A stretch of DNA of 64,000 nucleotides from NCBI GenBank assembly GCA_905178155.1, contig CAJINV010000005.1:5458690-5522689 (forward strand). Reading direction: 5' to 3'. A program made the position numbers and the translations under genes. The number at the start of each line of letters is the position of its first letter. Positions within the stretch are counted from its first letter, which is position 1. The stretch is from Amoebophrya sp. A120 (Eukaryota > Sar > Dinophyceae > Syndiniales > Amoebophryaceae). Shown piece after piece: positions 1 through 12,000 of the stretch. The notes under the pieces are model-generated. The model was not told the DNA's origin and ran no database searches. It saw only the letters and a list, made by a program, of their open reading frames with translations.

Positions 1-3000
1 TCCTCTTCGTTCGTCGAAACCACAAGACGGGAGAGTACGGAAAAAAACCACCAGGAGCACCAGACAACCTCAACCGCGCACGACACGAACGACGATTTCG
101 GCTGTGAGCACGGTGCCTGCGGTGATGAGGACTCTAGATACGCCAAGAGAAAACTGTTTGTTCACTGTAAAGTTTACAGTGAAAGAACCTGTAGTAATGC
201 AGAAAATGCATCGCTGAAGTGTTTGTCTTGCTGTGGACCCCCAGGATCAGGTAGACGAGGTCCCAGACCGAAGTGGTAGGCGCTTAGGGTGAACTATGTA
301 TGTAGGGCCCTTCCGTGCGGCCAATTTGTATGTCCCGCAACGGGGTTCGCCTATGTCGGTCATTTGTATGTGAGGCGATGGGTTACCCGGTCGGCAGAGC
401 CGATCCACAACGAACGAACGATACACATGCAAGACGAGTGATTTTTCGCGGCGTTTCCCCTTAAGATCCTCGCATGGCGAGTTTTCTTTGTAAAAATGTG
501 TAGCGAGCTTGTAATGCAAAACTTGCAATAAAATTCTATACAGTGAAACAGTTTTTTCTTACGATACTAGAGGCCCAGAGGCCACAGTCGACCTGCACTC
601 CGCCACGAAGCCCAGGATGCAGCCTGGAGGTCGGAAGAAAACTGCGGGGGGTCCTCCTATGGGAGTGTCAGGATCGAAATCGACAAAATCGAAAAACTTG
701 TAATGCATAAAATGCAGGGCACGCAAGGCCTGTGTTGGGGAGAAGGCAAATGAGACCGATAATTGCAAGCCTGTTTAGGGGAAGAAGACGCGTTGCCAGA
801 GAAGCATGACAGGAGCAGTGTTCTTTGCCCAAACAGCATGACAGACTGGATTTTGCAGCTCCCGAAATTTGTCATGCGCCACTTGGAAACTGAGGGCCCA
901 ACTGGTATCGATTTTATGCATCACAAATTTTTCGATGTTGTTGATTTCGATCCTGACACATCCATACCTCCCCGTGCAGATGAGGAGAATGGCGATGGAT
1001 GGTCGTGTACCATTTGTAAAAACGTCTCCACCTCTTCCCCAGAGTCAAGTAGACGGGAAATCTGCTAGACAAATCAGCATGCTTTGGCTGTTGCGCATGA
1101 CAAGTTCTTTGGGCGCGTAGTCGTGTGCTAGACGTCGCTTACGTTATTTCGCGCTAGTGCAGAAGCATCGCACATGCAGCATCTTACGCTGATTTGAGCA
1201 TCACAAATTCAGATTCCAAAAGAACGCGTACGAGTAGAATACTAAAACACTTCTACCACTACTCATGGGGCTTCGCATACGAAACATTTTGAGCATGCAG
1301 CTTTGCATGACAAGAACTCTGGGCACGACCACCTGGGGACATTTTTACACAGGATATCGTGTGACGACGACGACGACGACGATGGTGGAGAATCCGGACT
1401 GTGTATCCTGAGTAAAAGTGTCCCCATACCAGAGTCAAGATGGGAAATCTGCTAGACAATTCTCCAAGCTTTGGGAGTTTTGCATGACAAGTTTCCATCT
1501 GTAGTGTACTGCTGTTTAACAAGAGAAGCAGCATGAGAAAGCGAGCTTCTCATCCTGTTTACAGCATTACAAAGTCCAAAAAACGATTGGAAAGGCCTCT
1601 CATGGAGATGCGCATCACAAATCTTCCTCTCATTGCACATTTGCATGACAACTATGGGGTGGGGACGCTTTTACATACGATACTGTGCCCAGGCGGGTCC
1701 TCGTCCTCAACTCGCCCCGTCGAAGCGATGATGGCTCCGCCCGGTGGTCGTGAACAAGTTCTATCAAATGTAAAAATGTCTGGGTCTGGAACGATGCAAC
1801 TTGTGATGCGCATTTCACACCACACAAAAATCTGTCATGCATGCAAGCCAAAAGGTGCACATTTCCGGTCACCGAAAGAAGTGCTTTGTCATGCGGATGA
1901 CGCATTAGGAGACCTTCTCAAACAAAACCTGTCACGCTAGGGCGTGCATGGTAGACCTTCTGGGTCATGCCAAAGCTGCATCACATACCTCTGCATTTTT
2001 CCAGACCCAGACATTTTTACATTTGATAAGTTCAAGGAGGTGACGATCATGCTGGTGTTCTTACTCACCAGCGCGCGGCGCAGATGTCTTCCAACACGGG
2101 TCGTGGTCCTGCTGCGCGGGTGGTCACTGCGAATGCAAATGCGGGAGTAGGGGTGCAACAACTTGATTTCGACATTCCCGACCGAAATGGAGAGATCGTC
2201 GGCCACGCGACCATGGTCCCCGCTACCGGCGTCGTATCCGTGACGGCCACCCAGGGAAATACGGTGAGACAGTCTCCTATGGAACTGTCAAGATTGAAAT
2301 TGACAAAGTTGAAAAATTTGTGATGCATAAAACCGATCATACCAGTTGAGAGCCCCATTTCCAAGCGGTGCGTGACAAGTTTCTACGTCAGCGAAATCCA
2401 GTTTGTCTTGCTGTTTAGCGAAAGAAGGCATCCTTTGTCATGCTACTTTAGCAGCTCTATCTCAAACGACCCATTGCAGGCTCACAATCGGCCTCACTTG
2501 CAATCCCTGCAACGCAGTCACTTCGTGCCTTGCATTTTATGCATCTTCACAGATTATTTCAACTTTGTTAATTTCAATCCTGACACAACCATATCTCCGG
2601 GAGGACGGGCCGCAAACGGGCAGCAACTGCCCCCCGAAGTCTGGATCGAAACCAAGGATGGCGAATGGGTGTTTGTCAAAGCGCCGTACGTCTCTTACGA
2701 CCCGGTGACCGGGGAAGTACGAGTGCCCGACCCTACTGGTACAGCTGCAGCGACTGTGCCAACCTCTGCTCAGCAGCAGCTGTCCCGGGGAAGAAGAGGA
2801 CGACGAAATCTCGGGGGGAGACAAGATGAGCAAGAAGATCTATCCTGTGCAAAAGTATCGTACTAGTCGAAATTGCATTACAAATTTCCTCAGCATGAGA
2901 GATAAAATTTGTAATGCGGACTTACATTAAGGAAAAGAAAAAGATTTGTAATGCATGACTGCAATGCCTAGGACTACGAGTGCGATACTTTTGCACAGGA

Positions 3001-6000
3001 TGAGATCCCTTGGAAAACGATCCGCTGATGCAGCCCGATCCTGATTTGGATCTGCATGTTATCCTGAGTAAAAACGTACCCACACCAGAGTTGTAATGCA
3101 AATCTGCATGCTGAAAATGTTTCTCATGCGGAGCTCCATGAGAAGCATTTTCTAGTCGTGTTTTGCAATTTGTCATGCTCCAATCAGCATGGTATGCTAG
3201 ATCTGTGATGCTGCTGAGCTAGCTCAAACAGCACTACACTACGAATCCAAATTTGTCATACAAAACGGCCAAAGCTTGTGGATTTGTCTAGCCGATTCCC
3301 CATCTTGACTCTGGTGTGGGTACGTTTTTACTCAGGATACATGTTGGCGAGACGGGGAACTACAACAACTACCCCAATTATGGGCCGCCTCGTCCTCCCG
3401 CACCGCCCGCTTGGCAGCAGCAGCAGCAGCAGCAGCAGCGATACGGTTCTGTCGCTTATTCCAACCAGCACCTCGTGCTGGGCCAACCTGGCTTTCCCGC
3501 TGTTCTTGGTCCTGCTGTTGCAGGAGGAGCTCCGTGGGCGCCTGCTCCAGCTGCGCCGCAAGACCGAAACCGAGGGGGGTGGAACAACGACAAGAGCTGG
3601 TGGAAAGAGAACCACGGCAACCACGAGTGGAACGACGGCAACTGGGGGCGGAAAAACCACGGCGACGGGTGGAAGTACGACTACCGGGGGCGGAACAGCA
3701 AGTGGCGGCAGCCGCAGCAGCCACAGCAGCCGCCGCCGCAGCAGCAGCAGCAGCAGCTGTTGCGGCAGCAGCAGCAGGAGTTCCGGCGGGAGCAGCAGTT
3801 GTTGCAGCAGCAGCAGCAGCAGCAGCAGTTGTTGCGGCAGCCGCAGGAGTTGTGGCAGCAGCAGCAGCAGCAGCAGATGGAGCAGCAGCAGCAGGAGTTG
3901 TGGCAGCAGTTGCAGCAGTTGCAGGAGATGGTGCAGCATCAGCAGAAGGAGTTGTTGCAGCTGCGGCAGCAGCAGCCGCAGTGGCAGCAGCAGCAGCGGC
4001 AGCAGATGGAGCAGCAGTTGCAGCAGTTGCAGGAGATGTTGCAGCGGCAGCAGCAGGAGTTGTGGCAGCAGTGGCAGCAGCAGCCGCAGCAGCAGCCGCA
4101 GTGGCAGCAGCAGCAGCAGCAGATAGAGAAGCAGCAGCAGCAGTTGCAGCAGTTGCAGCAGTTGTTGCAGCGGCAGCAGCAGGAGTTGCGGCAGCAGTGG
4201 CAGCAGCGGGGTCCTCCTGCTCCTCAACAACGACCGCCAGATGACCTTCGTCCAGATGGCCATCCTCCTGCTCCTCGAACGCCGCCGGCCCCCGGCGTCC
4301 ACACGACCTACGAGTTGTCTTTCCCCCGTGAACTTCGCCCGGTCCACCCGGAAGAGGTTTTGGGTGAGGACTCTTTCCCCCCGCCGATATCCAGTGCAAA
4401 AGCATCTTCGCACTCCTGCTCGTCGTACTTCTAATCGCAGTTATGCATGACAGATCTATGACCACCTGAGGGAACAAGTAGTGGTCAGCATATAATAAAT
4501 TAACAAGCTCGACGTCCTGCGTTTCTTCCCTACGGAAAAATTTGTACTATTTTTGCGATTTCTACTATATACGATTACGATTATACTTTTGCAATGGATA
4601 GCCGATGTTGCCCGACAATGCAGACGACGCGGAGTTTATCCAGGAAAAAAACTGTGTAAGTGTAAGCTTCTTGGTGGAAGAGCATCGCAATTTTGCTCTG
4701 CACGACACAGAAAACCTCCTCCTGTCATGCGTAGCTAGTACGTGAAAACACGCACGAAAATTCAAATTGCCTCTGATGCATGTCCAGCATGACAAGTGTA
4801 ACAGTTTTGCATTTTCTGCAACGCAGAGTTACACTTACACAGTTTTTTTCTTCCATAGAGTTCGTCGGGGTGGTGTCCGTCGTGACGCAGGTGCTGGTTC
4901 TGACCCACGAGCTGCTGGAAAGCTACGAGGGGATTCGAAATTGGGATCCGCCACATCCTGGTATGTTGTCTCGAATTCAACAATTCATCGACGACAGTAC
5001 CTCCTCCACCTCCTGTCCGTATTTCAGCCAAGAGAATGCCCGGAAAGTGCGCAGCGGGCCCGCACAACCCAAACCGGAAGCCAAACCGGCCGCAAAACCG
5101 GGTGCAAAAGCCAGGAACCTGAGCAGCCTGTTGCTGTCTGGCCAGTTGATCTCGTCCCAGCTGTTTTTCATGAACGACTTGGACCAGGTCCGGGAGTGGC
5201 TGGTGGACTTCGACAAGTACATTCAGGAGGAAGTTTATCCTGAGAAAAAACTGTCTCAGTCTCAACTTGTAATGCGCAACTTCCTTGGGACAGTTTTTTG
5301 TCAACATGCTCGACATGCAAGAAAGAGAAAGTCGTCTTTGATCATATGTGTTTTCCGTTTTTGTGTTTGACGCATCACAGGTTTTCCGTGTCATGCTGAG
5401 CAAATTTGGGTTGCCGAGCCAGACAGTTTTTCTTGCGATAATGTTTTTATCGAGAAGATTGTTCTTGACGGACGAGAACAGCCAGCGAATGACCCTGGTG
5501 CCTTCTGGTCGCACAACGCGCTTCACAAGAGGATTTGCGAATATGCAGCTCACGATCCCCCTCATGGTGATGACTATTTCGAGGGGGGGGATATCACGTT
5601 GGGCCGCCCAGTTGTTGATGGAACGCCGCGAGCGCCGTGGTCGTGCTTTATCAAGCCTGAGGCCACGGCAGGGCCGAGCCGTGCGCCCGACGAGAAGCAA
5701 AAACGTGTAAAGCTGGAAAGGCACGCTGCGCTCTGCGGCGCGCAAAAACATTTGATCGAGCCGCTGCAGAAATTTCTCGGGTTGGGGCAAGCAGGTGTCA
5801 ATGGGGTGCCGTCGAGAGCACATGTGCCGTCGAGAGAAGAGCGAAGAGGAGACGACTTTGGGACGCAGTTCCACTTGCCCGAATGGGTTCTTCAACTACT
5901 GCAAGAAGGGAAGCAGAAGCTCGACGGAGCGAAACTGTGCAAAAGAGCTTACGTCAAGGACCCCCAGCATCCGACCAGCGACACCGCTGAGCCCATGTGC

Positions 6001-9000
6001 TCCGACGTTCTTCATACGCGGTCGTGCGAGATTTTGCGCGTAGACTTCTGTGAAAGAGTTGAGGATTCGGGTGGTGGCGGTGTTAGCGGACAATTGGGGG
6101 TGAATCCGAGGAAGTTTTCCGAACTGGGCTCGTCGCACCCAAACAACGGGAAACCTTGCTGCGAAAGGAGCGCAGCCGGCATCAACGTGTTCGAGCAGGG
6201 TTACTTCGAACAGATATCAAATGCAAATACGTCTGGGTCTGGAAGAATGCGACTTGTGATGCTGCATTTGGATTCCAAAAAAATCTGTATTGCATGAGCA
6301 GCAAAGGGAATGCGATCTCTGCTCCGTGGAGTGGGCATTTGTCATGCTGAGTAGGCATCTGCAAGATGCCCTAAAAAAATCTGTGATGCTACGGCATGCA
6401 TTACAGACATCATGGCCCATGCAAAATGTGCATGACAAGCTCCGACTCTTCCAGAGCCAGACTTTTTTGCGTTTGATAACAGAATCAAAAACCCTTACGC
6501 AAAATGCTTGGCGCGTCGAATGAGCACACGACGCGACTTCTCTCCGACTCGAACAAAGATTTTGGCGCAACGCACGAGTTATGGATTGCAAACGTGTCTT
6601 CATCTGCGTGGATCTCTGGAAACAACAAGGAAAACTACCTGTGAAGTAGTAGATCCTCTGTAAATAACCGGTTGGGGATGATTTTTGCAATGCTCGAAGG
6701 AGCCAACATGGCTGCTTTCTCGCATGACAAATTGAAAGGAACAAGCTAGAGCCCACCTATTGCTATTACAAGTTTGGCTTTATTTCTACTTCCAGATCCA
6801 GACATATTTGCAGTGCATACGAGTTGGCGCGGGAGTTGGTTCTCACGGAATTGCAGCTCGTCGAAACGTATGCATTGCAAAAGTATCGCACTCGTAGTAA
6901 TTGCAGTAGTTATGCTGCATTACAAATCTACATCCCAAGGTAAAACAGCATGACAAATTCCATTTGTCATGCTGAGGTAATTTGTAATGCAATCAAGTAC
7001 TGCTAGTACGACGTGCACGATGCTTTTGCAGTTCATAAAACTTATGCGTTGCAAAAGTTGTATCGCACAACTAAGACTAACATTTTAGCAGCACCAGAGA
7101 AGATCTGCGCATCACAAATTTGGTCAGCATGAACAATAGAATTTTCGTATGCTGGTTCTTAGCATACGAAGATTATAGGTCTGGTTTTTAGCGTACGAGA
7201 AAGAAAATCATACATGATTTTTACCATTACAGTTTGTTAGGAGTATGATACTTTTTTTGTACAGGATAAAGATCTGAACGCGGTGAGCGAGTTGGGACTT
7301 CGTGACGAAGCCGACCTCTTACGAGAATTCGGCCGAGAATTCGGCCTTCCGTATGGGAGTGTCAGGATTGAAATCGACAAATTTGAAACAATTTGCAATG
7401 CATAAAACGGATACCAGTTGGCCCCTAGTTTTCAAGTGGCGCATGACAAATTTGAGTAGAACCGAAATCCAGTCTGTCATGCTGTCTGGGTAAGGAAGGC
7501 GCCTTTTGTGATGCTACTTTAACAGCTCTATTTCTACAACCCCTCAACAGGCTTACAATCTGCCTGCCTTGCCTACTCTACAAGACAGGCATTTTGTGGG
7601 TTGCGTTTTATGCGTCGCCAACTATTTCAACTTTGACGAGTTCAATTATCCTGACGCTTCCATATTCCGGAACCAAGCCCGCGGCACACATACCAAAAGG
7701 TCCAGCAGATTTTGGCTCCGGAGCGGCAGCGGCTGCAGCACCTGCGGTGGCTGGTAGATTTGAATGACGTCGAGTTGTTGCGGAGGCAGAGCCCTATTCA
7801 ACCTCAACGGGGAGGTCCTCCGGTGCCTAATGCGGCAAGTAGATCACCTCCAACGCGAACGCCGCTCGACCAACTGAAGACTGCGATCATCGAGTTCCAG
7901 TTCAAACCAATCGTCGAGTTGCACACCTTATGAATCGCAAAAAGCAGATCGTCATCGTAAGTACTACTAATAGTATATTCATCATAGTGCGAAAATCATA
8001 TGCGCCGGCGCTGCAAATCTTTTTCCTAAGGTAAATCCGCACGGTTGCAGCAAAGTCCATTTCTCATGCTGATGAAGTTTGTAAGTAAATGCAATAGCAA
8101 TTGATGTTACTAGTAGTAGTACTAGTAGATACGATTACGATACTTTTGCAATGCATACACGTTTGCTCGCATCTACCTGGATCATGAACAACAGCCGGAC
8201 GCCGCCCAGCCGCCGGGTTCAACACCTTCGTCCCCTGGTGCTAGTGCAGCAACAGCAACAGCTGCATGGCAAATGTCTGAGGACATGAAAGTACAGGCGG
8301 AAAAAATAACCGAGGCCGTGAAAGGGGATCGCGCGTTTTGCCCCTTGTTGCCAGGGCGAAGGGAAGCTGACTACATGCCGAACCTGGTCCACTTCGAGAA
8401 GTGGAAGGTTTTCTACGCCGATTCTGTGCCTCGGGGTGTTTTGTCGCAGGTTCTTGAACGCATTCCCGAAGAGCAGAGGGAGACGCTTCGTAACCAGGTT
8501 AACGAGGCACGCAACAATCCCGATGAAAACCGTGATTTGATGTTCGGTCAACTTGACGCGTATGAGGGCCGCAGAAAAGCGCTGCGTGACGCGGAAACAA
8601 GTATCGTGACTGGTCCGCTTGAGTTTTTGCGAACCGCGATGTGCGAGTATTCCTATGGAGCGAAACGCGCCTTGCACCAGTACGACGCCAAACTTGTTGC
8701 TTTTGCGAACAAGCGTCATGGTCGGCATCCTGATTTGCCGCGGATCCAAAGCAGAACGGACCATTTTCTGGAGGCGAGTGGTACCCCCGTTTCCCGAGCT
8801 GGGGCTGCACCAGCAGGTGCAGCACCGCAAGCGGCTCCTGCAGGGGGATCTCGTGGAGGAGGAGGAGGAGGAAGTCGATCCCCCCAACAAGCACAATCGA
8901 GACCACAAGCGGCGCGTCGTTCCTCTTCTGCGCTGGAGCTCCCGCAGCAGAGCAATTCCCAAAACAGCATCTCGTCCGTATGGGAAGCTTCTCAAATGTT

Positions 9001-12000
9001 ACATTCTCAACTGTCACATGAGTTTGTGATGCAAAAATGACAAAAGTGAAAGGGGTGACCTTGCACGTCTCGCATGACCACAGATTTGCGTCAGAGATTC
9101 TCAGACTGTTTGGCTGTTCTAGAATTTGTCATGCGAAGCAGCTTGAAGATCGCGTCGATTCTGCTTGTAGTTTTGCATGACAAAAAATCATACAGCAGTT
9201 CAAGATGAAACATTTGAGAACCCCATAGTCCGCAGACGAGGACCACGGGTCTCCTACTACCTTCACTTCCATGCTGGAAACCATGACGAACAAAGAACTC
9301 TCGGACCTACTACAATGAAAAATGCCCCCACGACGACGACCCCGAAATTTGAAAAAGTGTCTCACGCATGAGATTTTCAAATGAACAAGAACTTTTTGTC
9401 TATGCATGAAAGGACTCCCGCGAGTCTTTCTGGTGCAGAACCGAGATGCCTGCGTAAGGTACCTTCTGGACCATAACAGACCCGGCTCCTGTTGTTGGGC
9501 TCCTTTGCAGCACAGATTTGCGCTATTCATCAACAGGGAGATGACTTTGTGACGCTGATACAAGCAAGGCGGGGAATTTTTCCATTGGAAAGGTTTGCAC
9601 ACACAAACGCTGCCAAGTTCTCGGGTGGGGGCATTTTTCATCGTAATACGCCGCTGATGTTGAGGCCGCCCGGGTGGTCTTTGATGAAGCTGAAGCTGGT
9701 GAAGTTGAGGCCGCCCACGTGGCCTCTGGTGAAGCTGAAGGTGCTGGTGAAGTTGAGGCCCGCGTGGCCTCTGGTGAAGCTGAAGGTGCTGAAGATATCC
9801 TGAGCAAAAACGTCGTCCCCACCTCAGACTCAAGATGAGAAATCTGCTGGAAGATGAGAATAAATTTTTGACCAGTTCGTGGTCAACAGGGTCGTGAAGA
9901 CGTTGTGTCGAAGATGACAGGTTCTTTGGCCTCGTAGTCGTCTAAATGCTAATGCTGTTTAGATAGTTCAGAAGCGTCTTCACAGATCTAGATCTACTAC
10001 GTAAAGCATATTGAAAAGTAATCCTTTTATGCTGATAATTCGAGCAAGACAAATGCAAATCCCCAAAGTACTAGAGCTGCATCAGACATAAATGCTCCTC
10101 ATAAAGCTCGTCCGCATGAGAAATCAATTTTCTGCATGACGAGAACTCTGGGCTCGACGTTTTTACTGAGGATAGTTCTTATCGGCGACGAGGGCGACGA
10201 CGACGAAGATATCAAAAAGAAAAAGCCCCCCTCCCCATATCGGAAACGAAATTTGTGATGCTGTATATGAGTACACAAGAAATCGACTTGTATTGCTAGA
10301 AGGCCAAGAGACGCAGTTGTGGCCTGAATTGCAGGCAATTTTTCATGCTGTTTCCCACTTCCAGTTGCCTCGTGTCATGCTGGAGATGCAATACTTCCCT
10401 ACGCTAGGTAGCACTACAGTCCGCATCTACTTTTGCCTTCTAGCATCACAAAGCTGATTTGCGACCACAAATCTGCATCACAAATGTCCATTTTGATATA
10501 ATGGGGGGGATTTTTGTTCTTGATAGACGACGAGAGAAGTTCTTTGGCCGTCACCATCGGAGAGGAGGGAAGCACCAGCACGGTCTATCAAATACAAATA
10601 TCGAAGATCTGGGCCTAGATGAAGATTTTTGCAGGGAGGTTTGTTGATGTCATGCGCAGACCGTCGCTTTCCATGCCGCCCATGACTGAAGTCTGAAATG
10701 CTGCAGGGCTTTGTTCTAGCGTGACAGATTAAGTACAACGTGAGTAGTTCTTTCTCTCATGCCTGTTCTGCTTCTGCATGACGTGCATGACCACGAGAAA
10801 AACCCTGCTTTATCACCTTGAGACCAAAATTTGGCAAGAACTCTTGGAGGCAACCATGCAACGTTAGATTTTTGTGTGACCACCACCGACCCCCATGATT
10901 AAGCACATCAATCAATCAAACCAGGAGCATTATGCATCATTTTAATATTTTAGACCCAGACACAATTCTTGCAATGCATACGGGCCTGCTGGAAACCGAA
11001 GATCCCGCGACGAACAAAATTGCTCCGGCTGAAGATGCAGCGGTAGTATCCTGTGCAAAAGTAATATGATCGTACTCGTAGTAATTGCAGTCATGCATTA
11101 CAAATCTCGTTCCCAAGGCAAATAAGCATGACAAATTCCAGTTGTCGCGCTGAGCAAATTTGTAATGCAATTATTATGACTAGTACGGTAGTACTTTTGC
11201 AATTCACATGCCGCGGCTGCAGCGCCCACGACAACTACGCGGAAGAGAAACCTTATGGAACTGTCAGGACTGAAATTGACAAAGTTGAAATAATTTGTAA
11301 TGCAGAAAATGCATGACGCGAGGTACGTGTGTTGCAGAGCAGGCAAGTGAGGCCGATTGTAAGCCTGTTTGGGGTTAGGGCTCGAGATGCTAAGGTAGCG
11401 TGAGAGAATCAGTCTTCTTTGCCTAAACAGCACGACAAACTGGATTTTAGGACCGCCAAAATTTGTCATGCGCTACTTGGAAACTGGGTTCCAACTGGCA
11501 TCCATTTTATGCATGACAAATTATTTCAACTTTGTCAATTTCAAACCTGACGCTTCCATAAACCTGAAATTCCTCGAGCGCGTGGCGCCGCAAGAAAAGA
11601 AGACGGCGGAGAAGGATATCCCAAGGAAAAACGTCCTCAACTACTTCAAGTTTATTGGGTTGTCGAGCATGACAAGTTCTAGTACGTGCTATTGACTTTC
11701 GGCTCGTAGTGGTCTAATAATCCTCTTGCTTCAGCTAGTAGTCGTGCAATCGCAGTAAAAAGTGACTACCTTAACCTTACTCTGATTGTTCTAGCATGAC
11801 AAAGAACTACTCCACCTCCCAGACTGGATTTTTAGAAATAAATGGCTTTCATGCAGCTGGGACTGCGCATCAGAAACGTTTTAATTATGCTTGCGGGTTT
11901 ACAACGTGACGAGAACCCTGGGGAGGTGGGGACATTTTTACTCAGGATTCCAGCGGAAGCGGAAGGACAAGAAAACGAGGGGAGCCAGAGCCAGGAGCAG

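Noticed and set aside
2841-3002. GT…AG splice inside the family A ends (TATCCT|GTGC … GCACAG|GATA)
   Set aside because: It leaves 15 bases and gives TGA here, and many family A copies start TATGCATTGC, which lacks the GT and AG.
3060-3339. GTAAAA … TTTTTACTCAG in family C as a canonical intron
   Set aside because: The right end is a good acceptor in isolation, but using it with the left GTAAAA leaves 17 bases and breaks frame at every family C site tested.
3278-4477. Overlapping long frames of poly-Ser, poly-Ala and poly-Leu on both strands
   Set aside because: These are the other five readings of the CAG repeat. Only the Gln frame joins the neighbouring exons.
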